This document shows positions 44,965 to 54,389 of a DNA stretch of 64,000 nucleotides, piece by piece. The notes beneath the pieces are model-generated. The model made no database searches, was not told the DNA's origin, and worked only from the letters and a program-made list of their open reading frames with translations. This DNA comes from Clostridiaceae bacterium OM02-2AC (GTDB taxonomy: Bacteria > Bacillota_I > Bacilli_A > Erysipelotrichales > Erysipelotrichaceae). Every line of letters starts with the position of its first letter. Positions within the stretch are counted from its first letter, which is position 1. A program made the position numbers and the translations under genes. Location: NCBI GenBank assembly GCA_003481775.1, contig QULU01000004.1, forward strand, positions 113,829-177,828, written 5' to 3'.

Positions 44965-45435
44965 TTATGATTTCTGTCCTTCTATAAATGCATTCAGCTG
45001 TCTGCATACCTCATTTGCATCATGCAGCCTTACAAGTCGTGTAAACAGCGTGTCATCGCCCAGCATCCGCATGATGGTCTGCAGCATTTCCAGCTGCTCA
45101 TGGGCACTGCTGATCGCCATGAGAAACACCATGTCAACGTCAATTTCACTGTCCATATCCTCCATGTTGCAAAAGCGGATCGGCTGCTGCAGGATAGCCA
45201 GTGCGACATGATTGCCGCTGACTGCCGGATCAAAGGCATGTGGTATAGCGATTGCCGCACATTTGGTACGCAGCCCGGTTGGATATTCCTGCTCACGCAG
45301 CAGCACCTTATCCGCATATGCCGCATCACTGCATCCATGTGTTTTCAGCTTGTCCGCCAGATAGCGGATAACCTCTTCCTTGTCCTTTACACATACATCC
45401 GTTTCAATCAGCTGCGGTATGAATTGAAATCCCAT
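44965..45435 (-). CDS. PTS galactitol-type EIIA, second of two
   Basis: This 156-residue EIIA carries the phospho-histidine in IAIPHAFDP near 70. It resembles GatA-type EIIA and is the likely direct donor for the adjacent EIIB. Its start at 45435 lies inside the end of the preceding EIIA gene (32-base overlap) with GAAGGGAGGGAG as ribosome binding site. Confidence 0.9.
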   Translation of the reverse strand: MGFQFIPQLIETDVCVKDKEEVIRYLADKLKTHGCSDAAYADKVLLREQEYPTGLRTKCAAIAIPHAFDPAVSGNHVALAILQQPIRFCNMEDMDSEIDVDMVFLMAISSAHEQLEMLQTIMRMLGDDTLFTRLVRLHDANEVCRQLNAFIEGQKS

Positions 45436-45895
45436 CTTCTCTCCCTCCCTTCGATTCCTTTGCCTGAAAACATTGAAACAACTCCTGCGGCGTATTGCTT
45501 TTCAGCAGGCTTCGCAGTGTTGTCTCATCCGTTACTACACTCGCCAGCATCTTCAGGATTCGCAGATGTGATTTTGAATCTACAGAAGCCAGAATCATCA
45601 ACAAGCGGATCGGTATGGTTCCATCGTCAAAATATACCGGTTTTTTTAATGACAAAATGGAAATCTGATTTTTCCGCACGCCCTCCTCAGGTCTTGCGTG
45701 TGGAAGTATGATGTAGGGTCCGGCCATGAAGTAAGGTCCCCATGCCTCAATATTGCGAAGTATGGCGGCTGTATACTTCTCTTCCACAAAGCCGTTTTGA
45801 ATCAATGGCTTCACTGCGGTTTCTATAGCGGATTTCCAGTCACAGGAGCGCTCCTGTATCTGAATGTTGTCAACGGACAGCACTTCTTCTTTCAT
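45404..45895 (-). CDS. PTS ascorbate/mannitol-type EIIA, first of two
   Basis: This 163-residue EIIA has the phospho-histidine in IILPHARPEEGV near 65, a motif shared with UlaC/SgaA-type EIIA and with the EIIA domain of the operon's regulator. It is not closely related to the second EIIA. Two different EIIAs in one operon suggest that one serves transport and the other feeds the regulator. ATG 45895 follows GGAGGTGAAGG. The last 11 codons overlap the next gene. Confidence 0.88.
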   Translation of the reverse strand: MKEEVLSVDNIQIQERSCDWKSAIETAVKPLIQNGFVEEKYTAAILRNIEAWGPYFMAGPYIILPHARPEEGVRKNQISILSLKKPVYFDDGTIPIRLLMILASVDSKSHLRILKMLASVVTDETTLRSLLKSNTPQELFQCFQAKESKGGREDGISIHTAAD

Positions 45896-45941
45896 TGCCT
45901 TCACCTCCATGCCTGAAAGATATGCATCTCTTTACAGGTTC

Positions 45942-45947
45942 ATTATA
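45942..45947 (-). promoter_or_regulatory. Candidate -10 element of the second PTS operon
   Basis: TATAAT lies about 47 bases before the first EIIA start, just after the regulator's terminator. No good -35 is seen, which fits a promoter that depends on an activator such as the adjacent PRD regulator. Confidence 0.5.
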
Positions 45948-45964
45948 CAAATGACAGCGTATAG

Positions 45965-46010
45965 AAAAAAGTCCAACCTGACTGAACTTGAAAGTGCAAG
46001 TCGTTGGACT
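45965..46010 (-). terminator. Terminator between the regulator and the PTS genes
   Basis: On the minus strand AGTCCAAC (46010-46003) pairs with GTTGGACT (45977-45970), with an inner ACTTG/CAAGT helix, followed by six T residues. Confidence 0.88.
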
Positions 46011-46019
46011 CTATTGGAA

Positions 46020-48044
46020 TTAGGAAAATGCATGCTGCAAAGCCCTGCGCACCTCGGCTGCGCTTGTGCATACATCCAGCTGTGCAAGCAGCGTGCTGTT
46101 TCTGCTCAGCTGCAGGATTTCGTGCAGGACATTCAAATGCTTGTCATGAGCAGCATCCGATAATACAAACAGATACCGCACTGCGGACACCTCATCAAGA
46201 TATACATCCTCATGACAGACCAGAAGAGACAGTCCCAGACGAAATGCCCCATGCTCCGGCTTCGCATGGGCTACGGCAACGGAATTCGCCAGCAGGATAT
46301 ACGGTCCGTACTCATCGACCAGATGAATCATCTCCTGCACATAGCTGTTTTGAATGACACCGCGGCTCAGCAGCGGCGTGGATGCCATCTGAATCATCAC
46401 CTTCCAGGAATCCACCTGCTCCAGAACCTGTATATCCTCCTCCTGCAGTATATCAAGCAAGCCGATCTGCTCTTGATCATGAATACCGACAAAGGAATTT
46501 CCCCGGTTCAGATAGGCCAGAACATCCCGCTTCAGGGCATCCATATCCGCTTCCTTCACGTAGGAGGCAATGATGGAAAACAGACCGCCAAGCTTTTCAT
46601 TGTTGATTTCATAGCAGTCGAAATTCAGCATCATCATGGAAGCGATTCGCGCTTTATCCTCTCTGCTCAATATTGGATGCACCTGAATTACCGGCACCTC
46701 ACTTTGCACATCGATCGTGGATACAATGAAATCCACCTGCTGCTCATATTCCTGCACATGCTCCAGGCTCGCGGTATCCACAACCCGCACATTCGCATAC
46801 AGCCCCTCGATTTCCCGCTTGAGAAGCATGGATGTGGAAATACCACTGGGACAGACAATCAGAATACGGATTTCATCATAGCAGCGCACGCCCTGCTTCA
46901 GATGTCCGCCGAAATGCATGGTCAGATAAGCGATTTCACTATCCATAATCGGCATCTGAAACAAATCCCTGAGGTCTTCGCATACCAGCTGCGTAATCAT
47001 ATAAATATCCTTGTACTGCTTCTGTATTTCATCGATCAGCGGATTTACGACTTGTATGGAAAGACGGTTGTAATACATGGACAGCTTCAGATGCATATAG
47101 ATGGAATTGATCAGATCATTTTTATCATCAAAGGATACACATGCCGTACGTTCAAAGGTTTCCACAAGACGGCTGGATAATTCAAAGATGCGGATATCAT
47201 GCTCATCATCCTGCGGACACAGCTCCCTGCTTGCCTTGGAGCCCAAAAGATGCAGTGCCAGATACAGTCGTTCATGTACATTCAGCTCCTGAAAATAACT
47301 GTCAATCAAATCCAGCTCCTGTGTTTCACACAGATCACGCAGCTCCATCAGAGAAAAATCATACTGCTCCGGAGAATCGCGAATGATGCTCAGCATGCAG
47401 GCGATGGACAACAGATTATCCTGCCGGTATTCATGCTCCCGCTCACTGGATATTTTCTGCAGCCTGCCATAGTAATCATCCACCAGCTGTGTATCGAGAA
47501 AGGGCAATGCGTGATAGTTCACCTCATCCAGCAGCTGCTTCAGAAAATACAGTAGAACCGCCCGCTTGTTGAATGCCTTTCCCTCGATGCCGTATCCGTT
47601 TTTCAAATCGATGCGCAGCTCCAGACCATAGGCTTTCAGCTGCTCCTTCACATTCTTCAAATCACTGAACACGGTATTGCGGGAGCATTTTAAAACCTGC
47701 ATGATATCCTCTACATGAATGATGGTGCTCGGATATATCATATAACAAATCAGAAAGCTGACACGCTGCTGAGGTGTCAGTACATCCGGCTGCAGCTGTC
47801 GCTTTTGCAGAAGGGTCAGCAGCTGCTGCTTCTGCTCATCCAATAGAAAATAACCGGCTCCCCGTTTGCACATCACAGGCTCCAGTGCATTCATCTGCAG
47901 CACCTCATTCGTTTTATTCACGATATAATACACACTGCGCCTTCCTGCATGCAAATGCTGTGATATTTCATCCAGCGCAAGCGGTGTGCTTTGCTCCATA
48001 AGCAGCTGGATCAGCTGCAGCTGTTTTCCTGTAAACGGTATCAT
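46020..48044 (-). CDS. PRD/PTS-domain transcriptional activator of the second PTS operon
   Basis: This 674-residue regulator has winged helices (about 1-60, ALDEISQHLHAGRRSVYYIV, and 95-150, VLKCSRNTVFSDLKNV), two PRD regions (about 175-395), an EIIB-like domain (about 400-490, RILIVCPSGISTSML with the cysteine) and an EIIA domain (about 540-674, VAVAHAKPEHGAF with the histidine). ATG 48044 follows AAAGAGGGAACC. It is the MtlR-type layout, so phosphorylation by its own transport components should switch it. It lies immediately upstream of its operon but is separated from it by a terminator, giving independent expression. Confidence 0.9.
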   Translation of the reverse strand: MIPFTGKQLQLIQLLMEQSTPLALDEISQHLHAGRRSVYYIVNKTNEVLQMNALEPVMCKRGAGYFLLDEQKQQLLTLLQKRQLQPDVLTPQQRVSFLICYMIYPSTIIHVEDIMQVLKCSRNTVFSDLKNVKEQLKAYGLELRIDLKNGYGIEGKAFNKRAVLLYFLKQLLDEVNYHALPFLDTQLVDDYYGRLQKISSEREHEYRQDNLLSIACMLSIIRDSPEQYDFSLMELRDLCETQELDLIDSYFQELNVHERLYLALHLLGSKASRELCPQDDEHDIRIFELSSRLVETFERTACVSFDDKNDLINSIYMHLKLSMYYNRLSIQVVNPLIDEIQKQYKDIYMITQLVCEDLRDLFQMPIMDSEIAYLTMHFGGHLKQGVRCYDEIRILIVCPSGISTSMLLKREIEGLYANVRVVDTASLEHVQEYEQQVDFIVSTIDVQSEVPVIQVHPILSREDKARIASMMMLNFDCYEINNEKLGGLFSIIASYVKEADMDALKRDVLAYLNRGNSFVGIHDQEQIGLLDILQEEDIQVLEQVDSWKVMIQMASTPLLSRGVIQNSYVQEMIHLVDEYGPYILLANSVAVAHAKPEHGAFRLGLSLLVCHEDVYLDEVSAVRYLFVLSDAAHDKHLNVLHEILQLSRNSTLLAQLDVCTSAAEVRRALQHAFS

Positions 48045-48235
48045 AGCGGTTCCCTCTTTCAAATATCGTATCCTTATTTTATAATATCTGCGGTAAAAAA
48101 TGCAAATCATTCCATATTTACCATGATTTATAGTTTATTTTTATAAAATTCATAAAACGTTCACATAGAGTAATTACAGGTAATCTGGAATTTCCGTACT
48201 TTTTATACTATAATGTAGATTATTGAGGTGTTTTC

Positions 48236-49837
48236 ATGGAAAATAAAAAACTAAAACGTAGGAGCCTGATCATCGATATCATCATGCTCGCTGTATTTCT
48301 GATGGTAAGTATTGTATCCTTCTATATCGCCTACAGCTTTGGACTGCTCCCAATCAAATGGGTTACCATTGCTGCCGTAATCTTCGGACTGCTGTTTCTG
48401 ATTTTACTGGTTCTCGCATTTAAACAGATGCCGACCTGGGGCCTGGTCATCAAGCGGCTGTTTCTGATTCTGCTTGTCGCTGTAGTTGGTACCTTCGGCT
48501 ATTTCATGGATAAGTCCCGTACGACAATCAACAAAATGAGTAAGACAACCAAGGTCAATGATGACGGTACGACTACCATTACCACAAACCTGTACCTGAT
48601 TGCATCAAAAAACAGCGGTATCAAGAGTGAAGCCGAACTTGCAAACAAGATCATCGGATTTCAGAACGGAAGTGATGCAGATAACCTTTCCTTTGCCAAG
48701 ACCTCAGTTTCCAAGGACATCAGCTCCTATACTGCCAAAGAGGAAATGGATTATACGACACTCTACGATCAGATGGAGCAGGGAAATGTGTCCGCAATGG
48801 CGATCTCTGAAACCTTCTACAATATGTCTAAAGCAAACATCAAGGATTTTGAGAAAAATGTACAGATTCTGAAAACCTATTCCAAAACCGATACCATTAA
48901 GACCAAGGAACAGAAGGACATTACCAAGCAGACCTTTACTGTTTACCTGAGCGGTCTGGACAGTACCGGTTCTCCGGATCAGCAGACACGTACCGACACC
49001 AATCTGCTGCTGATTGTCAATCCGGTCGCAAATCATATCGATATGGTTTCCATACCAAGAGATGCGCTGGTACCCAATACGGCACTGAGCAATGCCAATG
49101 ACAAGCTGACGCATACCGGTATTTATGGAATCGATACGAGTGTGGATACCATATCCCAGTTCTTCGGTATTCCGGTTGACTACTATGCCCGTGTCAGCTT
49201 CAATTCCATGATTGAAATCGTTGATACGATCGGCGGTATTGACGTGGATGTGGAACTTGATTTCTGTGAGCAGGATGAAAACCGAAGCTTTAAAAAGGAT
49301 GATCTGATCTGCCTGAAAAAGGGAGATCAGCATCTGAATGGAAAGCAGGCGCTCGCATATTCCCGTCACCGTAAAACCGAGGGCTATGACAATGCCGGAA
49401 GAGAACGTGCACAGCAGCGAATCATCAAGGCAATCATCAACAAGCTGATTTCCCCGTCTGCACTTGGCTATGTCAACGATCTGCTGGATGTCGCTCCCAA
49501 TTATGTGATAACCGATATGCCGGCAAATCAGATTACAAAATTTGTTTCCAGTGAGCTGGACAATATGAAGCCCTGGACAATTTCCAGTGTGATTTCCGAT
49601 ACCGGTGTCTATGATTCACAGCAGGTCGCAAGCCTGAATCCGCTGGAGGGACCATATGATGTATATCTCTTCAACAAGGATGAGGTACATGCTGTCGTCA
49701 ATGCCTATGATGGCGCAAGCAACCAGCTGCAGATGGAGAGCTTTCATTTCAACATGGATGATCTCTACAAGGATACTCCGCCAATCAATGATGATCCCAA
49801 TATCATCTGGGATACCATGGCAAGCACGCCGCATTAA
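48236..49837 (+). CDS. LytR-CpsA-Psr (LCP) family cell-wall ligase
   Basis: This 533-residue membrane protein has three N-terminal transmembrane segments (about 11-31, 41-61, 70-90), then an accessory extracellular region (about 100-235) and the LCP domain (about 240-415). LCP landmarks are the aspartate/arginine cluster in TDTNLLLIVNP and MVSIPRD, GGIDVDVE and LAYSRHRKTEGYDNAGRERAQQ near 375-395. LCP enzymes transfer teichoic acids or capsule polymers from undecaprenyl phosphate to peptidoglycan. Three N-terminal helices and the long accessory region resemble the streptococcal CpsA layout. GAGGTG precedes the start, TATAAT is upstream, and a terminator follows. Confidence 0.92.
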   Translation: MENKKLKRRSLIIDIIMLAVFLMVSIVSFYIAYSFGLLPIKWVTIAAVIFGLLFLILLVLAFKQMPTWGLVIKRLFLILLVAVVGTFGYFMDKSRTTINKMSKTTKVNDDGTTTITTNLYLIASKNSGIKSEAELANKIIGFQNGSDADNLSFAKTSVSKDISSYTAKEEMDYTTLYDQMEQGNVSAMAISETFYNMSKANIKDFEKNVQILKTYSKTDTIKTKEQKDITKQTFTVYLSGLDSTGSPDQQTRTDTNLLLIVNPVANHIDMVSIPRDALVPNTALSNANDKLTHTGIYGIDTSVDTISQFFGIPVDYYARVSFNSMIEIVDTIGGIDVDVELDFCEQDENRSFKKDDLICLKKGDQHLNGKQALAYSRHRKTEGYDNAGRERAQQRIIKAIINKLISPSALGYVNDLLDVAPNYVITDMPANQITKFVSSELDNMKPWTISSVISDTGVYDSQQVASLNPLEGPYDVYLFNKDEVHAVVNAYDGASNQLQMESFHFNMDDLYKDTPPINDDPNIIWDTMASTPH

Positions 49838-49841
49838 CAGA

Positions 49842-49873
49842 AAAGCACCTGTTCATACAAGGTGCTTTTTTTA
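49842..49873 (+). terminator. Terminator of the LCP gene
   Basis: AAAGCACCT (49842-49850) pairs with AGGTGCTTT (49860-49868), followed by TTTT. Confidence 0.9.
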
Positions 49874-50007
49874 TGGACACATAAGTGGATATGCAGGACA
49901 GTACTTGCTTTGAATCGTAAAAAGAGCTGCAGGATTGCATACTTACTCCAGATAGAGTGAGGGAAAGGAAAGCTGCTGTCTGCATACCTTACAGGAAAGG
50001 AAAGAAA

Positions 50008-50047
50008 ACGCTCTTTAAAGGATGCCGCTGCTTCCTTTAAAAAGCGT
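50008..50047 (-). terminator. Terminator of the hypothetical gene at 50059
   Basis: On the minus strand ACGCTTTTTAAAGGA pairs with TCCTTTAAAGAGCGT around a 10-base loop, followed by TTTCTTT. The stem is about 14 bp. Confidence 0.88.
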
Positions 50048-50058
50048 GATTATCATAT

Positions 50059-51294
50059 TCAGCTGTGCAGCTCATCGCTGATGGTAACGCGATGCTTGAT
50101 TCCCTGACACCATTCCTTCATCATAGCAACATCCTGTTCATCGCGTACAATGCACTCCAGAAACAGGGTGTCCTTTTCACAATTCGCTTGTACGACCACC
50201 GTGTAATACTCATCCAGATTCTCCACGATTCCCTTACAGACCACCGTTTCCTTTTCAAAGCTGAAGGCGTCCATGACATCGCCCGGCTTCTCCAGCTTTT
50301 CCAGAAATGTCGGTATTTCCTTTTCAAAGGTATAGGCATTTGCCTTGATCATCCATTTCCAGGGCTCCTGTGCATCCTGATACGGAGCCATGAAATGCAT
50401 CGTCTGTGTTGTTTCATCAAAGCTTTTTTCACTACAGCCATGGGCAGGGATACTCCAGCTTCCGAAATGATAGGAAACTACTCCATTTCGATAGCCCAGA
50501 TGCGCTATCTTCAGCTCATCCGCATGCTGTATCAGAATGTCACGGTTGATTGCCGTACAGATGCTGCGATAGGCATCCATTGGCAGCGGCAACAGATCAT
50601 CCTTGTCATACGCCGCCTCCAGATAATCCAAAATACTGTTGGCAATCTTATCCGTATACTCATTCATAGAGCTGTATGCAAAGTAACATTCCTTCCACAG
50701 CAGCACCATCGCACAGTTGCGGTAATAGCGGGCTGTACGCTCCTGATCATTCCAAACAAAGAAATCATCTGCCAAATCCTCGACATCCCTGTTCTGAAAA
50801 TCATCTCTGTGAATATATCCCAGCGGTGTGACGACAAAGCCCTCTCGGTAGACCGGGTGATAATACTCCTGCGGCCAGGAGATGCATAATTCCTTTTCCT
50901 CATCGATATGATCCAGAACATAGCCCTGAATATCCTTCAGCCAGCGGTAAAAATACTTGTACTTCAAATTTTCAAAATTGCGATCCGTATAATATCCAGT
51001 CGGATCATTTACCTCCAGCGGAATCTGGGAACCGCTGATAATCTCATCAAAAACAGTGCAGACAAATGCATGGAATCCGGGTCCTGCGACATTGGTCTGT
51101 GCCGCAATACTCACAAAGCGGTCTTCATAGCCGCATTCAATGTACCCCTCCGGACAAATATCGATCATGACGGTGGTATCATAATCCTCCAGCTTCAGCT
51201 TTTTCTCATCGCATACCTGCTTTAAAAAAGCACTGAATGCCTCTCTGTCCGTTTCCTTTTCCAGCTGCCCTTCCAATACAATTTCAATAGACAT
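50059..51294 (-). CDS. Hypothetical protein, 411 residues
   Basis: I do not recognise this family. The protein is acidic and soluble with no signal peptide or membrane helix. The first third contains DYDTTVMIDICPEGYIECGYE, the middle has many aromatic residues (WPQEYYHPVYREGF, ARYYRN), and the C-terminus has short beta-like strands (YTVVVQANCEKDTLFLE). ATG 51294 follows AAAGGGG. A terminator closes the gene. The lipoprotein gene lies upstream on the same strand but has its own terminator, so they are separate units. Confidence 0.75.
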   Translation of the reverse strand: MSIEIVLEGQLEKETDREAFSAFLKQVCDEKKLKLEDYDTTVMIDICPEGYIECGYEDRFVSIAAQTNVAGPGFHAFVCTVFDEIISGSQIPLEVNDPTGYYTDRNFENLKYKYFYRWLKDIQGYVLDHIDEEKELCISWPQEYYHPVYREGFVVTPLGYIHRDDFQNRDVEDLADDFFVWNDQERTARYYRNCAMVLLWKECYFAYSSMNEYTDKIANSILDYLEAAYDKDDLLPLPMDAYRSICTAINRDILIQHADELKIAHLGYRNGVVSYHFGSWSIPAHGCSEKSFDETTQTMHFMAPYQDAQEPWKWMIKANAYTFEKEIPTFLEKLEKPGDVMDAFSFEKETVVCKGIVENLDEYYTVVVQANCEKDTLFLECIVRDEQDVAMMKEWCQGIKHRVTISDELHS

Positions 51295-51308
51295 TGTCAA
51301 AACCCCTT

Positions 51309-51337
51309 TCAAAAAGGAACTGATTTCTCAGTCCCTT
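51309..51337 (-). terminator. Terminator of the lipoprotein gene
   Basis: AAGGAACTGA (51314-51323) pairs with TCAGTCCCTT (51328-51337) with one mismatch, followed on the minus strand by TTTTTG. It overlaps the last codon of the gene. Confidence 0.8.
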
Positions 51338-52016
51338 ATTCAACTGCCAATACACGGTAAACGTTTTTCATTTCACCATCGTATACGACATCTTTCTTGT
51401 AATTCTTTGTACGGTCATATTCATAATCCTGAATTTCAATAACGCTGATCGTCATGGACTTCTTCAGACTCTCCACTTCTGTTTCTGCATAGGTCAATGT
51501 CAGCTTGACACCGTAGCCCCTGCAGGCAGAGCCATTATAGGTAAAATCCTTGGCTTCTACAGCATCCACCTTATAACCGGTTACCTCCGGCAGGCTTTTC
51601 TTCCCGTATTCGTTTACGATGGTCGGATAATTTCCATAGTAGTATGCCTGCGCAAACTCCATGAAGTTGCGGATCTTATCGCTTGGTATGAACTGCAGTC
51701 CGCCAAGATCCTGGGCATCCTCTTTATTGGATAATGTAAAGAAATCAAATGCAAAGCTGACTGCTACCATGGTAGCCTCTTCTTTTCTATCTTCACTGGT
51801 GATTGCTTCCGACAGCTTGTTATATGCTTCAATCTGAGCCTGCGTTGGATTCAGCGGTTCCACATATAAATCATTGGCAACCATTTTCACTTCCGCCTTC
51901 TCTTCGTTTTTCGCTGTTTCTTTTTTCTTACTGCTGTCGTCAGAGCTGCATCCGCTAACCATAGTTACCGATAGGATTCCGACGCAGAGAAGTAATTTCT
52001 TTGCTATTTGATTCAT
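51336..52016 (-). CDS. Putative lipoprotein, 226 residues
   Basis: The N-terminus is a lipoprotein signal (KKLLLCVGILSVTMVSGC) with lipobox VSGC; the lipid-modified cysteine is about residue 23. A lysine/glutamate/serine-rich linker follows (about 24-45), then a globular domain of about 170 residues that I do not recognise. It is expected on the outer face of the membrane. ATG 52016 follows GGAGGTC. It is read from the same strand as the AlaX-like gene 40 bases upstream and may be co-transcribed with it. Confidence 0.82.
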   Translation of the reverse strand: MNQIAKKLLLCVGILSVTMVSGCSSDDSSKKKETAKNEEKAEVKMVANDLYVEPLNPTQAQIEAYNKLSEAITSEDRKEEATMVAVSFAFDFFTLSNKEDAQDLGGLQFIPSDKIRNFMEFAQAYYYGNYPTIVNEYGKKSLPEVTGYKVDAVEAKDFTYNGSACRGYGVKLTLTYAETEVESLKKSMTISVIEIQDYEYDRTKNYKKDVVYDGEMKNVYRVLAVE

Positions 52017-52056
52017 ACAGACCTCCATAAAACGTTTATTAGTATATCATAGTTTT

Positions 52057-53214
52057 TCAGGAAAACCTATGCGTTTTGACAAATTTAATAATTTCTTCAG
52101 AATACATGCCGCCTCCCTGAGAAAGCTGCGCATTTCCGCCGCCCTTCAGATGATAGGCATCCGCAATTTCCTTGAATACCTTTGCGGAATCAAAATCCAT
52201 ATCCTTATGAGATGCTACGACAACGTGAACATTGTCATATGTCTTTGCCACGAAGATGACCGCCTTCTTGTAATTCTCCGTTACATATTTTGCGACATCC
52301 GCTTCTGATTTTACATCGATATCATCAAAGAAATGGATGATGACATCCTCCTCGCTCTGTCCAAGCTCTTTTCCAAACATCTCATAATATTTCTGTTTCC
52401 AGACAACGACATCCCGATTCAGCTGACGGGTCTCATTGATTAAACGATTGACACCGGTATTTACATAGAGATGAGATACAGCCAGAGAGCGGCTTGCCTC
52501 ATCCAGCACCTTGTAGCGTCTGGTTACACAATCAAGCAGCTGATCGCCGACCAGATATTTAATTTTATACCCCTTTGCTGTTTTTTCATACCCACTGATG
52601 TACAGCATCTGCAGGTAGCGAAGGGATGGAACATGCATACAGCCGCACATATTGTAATCCAGTGCCCCGATGCGTACAACACGCAGATCATCACGGTCAA
52701 TATTCTTGCCCTTGGCCATCTTGCTTGCCTCTACCCGGGTCGGATACTGTATACTGACTTCAAGATCATCACGAATCAGACCGTTGCACAGTACCTGCAG
52801 CTCAAATGCCATCTTGTCAGTGAAATCCTCAAAGCTGAATTCAATATCATTTTCCTCATCCCCTACATGATGAGCCAGTGTCTCCACCTTATAAACATTG
52901 CCAAGAACCGCACTGATCAGATGCTGGGCCGTATGAATCTGACATTTGCGGAAACGCTCATGCAGGTTCACACTCATAAAGACAGTCCCCTCCAGTTGGG
53001 TGTCCAGAAGGTGCCACATATGACCTTCCTCATATTTCAAATCCAGTACCATGTGCTCGTCAATCATACCGATATCACTGGCCATGCCGCCGCCTTCTTT
53101 ATAAAAGATGGTATCCTTGCAGGCATGCCAGAAGAGGCCGTTATCTTCCCGGACTTCCAGAACCTTAGTGGAAAGCTCCGTTGTAAAGCAATTATCATAC
53201 AGTTTGTTGATCAT
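52057..53214 (-). CDS. Alanyl-tRNA editing (AlaX-L-like) protein
   Basis: This 385-residue stand-alone relative of the AlaRS editing region hydrolyses mischarged Ser/Gly-tRNA(Ala). An N-terminal TGS/beta-barrel-like part (about 1-90) leads to the zinc-binding editing domain with HTAQH near 96-100 and CGCMHV near 190 supplying the metal ligands. A coiled linker and a C-terminal DHHA1 domain (about 290-380, with GGGNAQLSQGGG) make it an AlaX-L type. ATG 53214 follows AAGGAGG. It lacks the aminoacylation core, so it cannot charge tRNA. Confidence 0.86.
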   Translation of the reverse strand: MINKLYDNCFTTELSTKVLEVREDNGLFWHACKDTIFYKEGGGMASDIGMIDEHMVLDLKYEEGHMWHLLDTQLEGTVFMSVNLHERFRKCQIHTAQHLISAVLGNVYKVETLAHHVGDEENDIEFSFEDFTDKMAFELQVLCNGLIRDDLEVSIQYPTRVEASKMAKGKNIDRDDLRVVRIGALDYNMCGCMHVPSLRYLQMLYISGYEKTAKGYKIKYLVGDQLLDCVTRRYKVLDEASRSLAVSHLYVNTGVNRLINETRQLNRDVVVWKQKYYEMFGKELGQSEEDVIIHFFDDIDVKSEADVAKYVTENYKKAVIFVAKTYDNVHVVVASHKDMDFDSAKVFKEIADAYHLKGGGNAQLSQGGGMYSEEIIKFVKTHRFS

Positions 53215-53338
53215 AAGTATCCTCCTTTTCCAGTGTATTTTCTTATATTCTACCACACTTTTGTGCCTTTTTCTCAAGAAACTCATGTAACTAACACGTT
53301 ATCTCATGATATAATGGTATGCGTCAGGAGTTGATGAA

Positions 53339-54220
53339 ATGAATCAGGTAGCGAAACATTGGAAGGATTATGAATGCATCGATGCCGGCAGCGGGGAAAA
53401 GCTGGAGCGATGGAAGGATATCATACTGCGCCGTCCCGATCCGCAGGTGATCTGGCCGATGGAGGAAAACAGTATGTGGAATTCCCCACATGCGCATTAC
53501 CACCGTTCAAAAAGCGGTGGCGGAAGCTGGGAATATAAAAAGAAGTTCAAGGACAGCTGGACAATCTCATATGGTGATCTGCGCTTTAAGGTTTCACCGA
53601 CCGGCTTTAAGCATACCGGGCTGTTTCCCGAGCAGGCTGCGAACTGGGACTGGATGATGGAAACGATACAAAGCAGCGGACGTGAGGATTTGCGTGTGCT
53701 GAATCTGTTCGCCTATACCGGCGGAGCAACCATGGCCTGTGCAAGTGCAGGAGCTGCTGAAGTCGTCCATGTGGATGCCAGCAAGGGGATGGTGAACTGG
53801 GCCAAGGAGAATATGGTGCTCTCCCATCTGGAGAATCATAAAATACGGTTCATCGTGGATGATGTGCTGAAGTTTGTTGCCCGTGAGAAAAGAAGAGGCA
53901 GAACCTATCATGCTATAATCATGGATCCGCCAAGCTATGGCAGAGGACCAAATGGAGAAATATGGAAGATTGAGGAACAGCTGTATCCGCTAATCTCTGC
54001 ATGTATGGAAATCCTGGATGAAGATCCGTTATTTTTCCTTGTGAACTCCTATACCACCGGATTCCCGCCAACTGTTTTATACAACCTGCTGCGCAGCACC
54101 ATTGGTAAAAAGCACAGGGATGGTCAGATTGATGCCGGAGAGATCGGTCTTCCCATTACAGCCACAGACAGTGTGCTGCCATGCGGAATTTATGGGAAAT
54201 GGGTTCACAGTAAGCGATAA
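53339..54220 (+). CDS. Class I SAM-dependent methyltransferase (rRNA-methyltransferase-like)
   Basis: This 293-residue methyltransferase is related to the RlmI/RlmK-type 23S rRNA m5C enzymes but lacks the N-terminal PUA domain. SAM-binding motif I is VLNLFAYTGGATMACASAGA near 120-139, motif II VVHVDASKGM, and motif IV IIMDPPSYGRGP near 197-208. The N-terminus (1-90) contains a distinct WPMEENSMWNSPHAHYHR region. There is no TC catalytic-cysteine motif visible beyond SCM... so the target base is not certain. AGGAG precedes the start, and TATAAT lies at 53310-53315. Confidence 0.85.
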   Translation: MNQVAKHWKDYECIDAGSGEKLERWKDIILRRPDPQVIWPMEENSMWNSPHAHYHRSKSGGGSWEYKKKFKDSWTISYGDLRFKVSPTGFKHTGLFPEQAANWDWMMETIQSSGREDLRVLNLFAYTGGATMACASAGAAEVVHVDASKGMVNWAKENMVLSHLENHKIRFIVDDVLKFVAREKRRGRTYHAIIMDPPSYGRGPNGEIWKIEEQLYPLISACMEILDEDPLFFLVNSYTTGFPPTVLYNLLRSTIGKKHRDGQIDAGEIGLPITATDSVLPCGIYGKWVHSKR

Positions 54221-54270
54221 AAAGCATTGTCAAAATACAATATGTGTTACGTTTGCATGTCTATGAAGAA

Positions 54271-54321
54271 GGGAATCCTAAATGCTATGGAAGTATACAA
54301 TAGCTTTGGATTCCCTTTTTT
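54271..54321 (+). terminator. Terminator of the methyltransferase gene
   Basis: GGGAATCC (54271-54278) pairs with GGATTCCC (54308-54315), followed by TTTTTT. Confidence 0.88.
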
Positions 54322-54389
54322 ACTATACTCAATATCTTTCTGCCATGAACACAGGCAGGTACCCATCAGATTGCTAGCTTGAAAACGGT

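Noticed and set aside
46212..47180. 322-residue plus-strand frame opposite the PRD regulator
   Set aside because: Antisense shadow; the minus-strand frame has clear HTH, PRD, EIIB and EIIA motifs.
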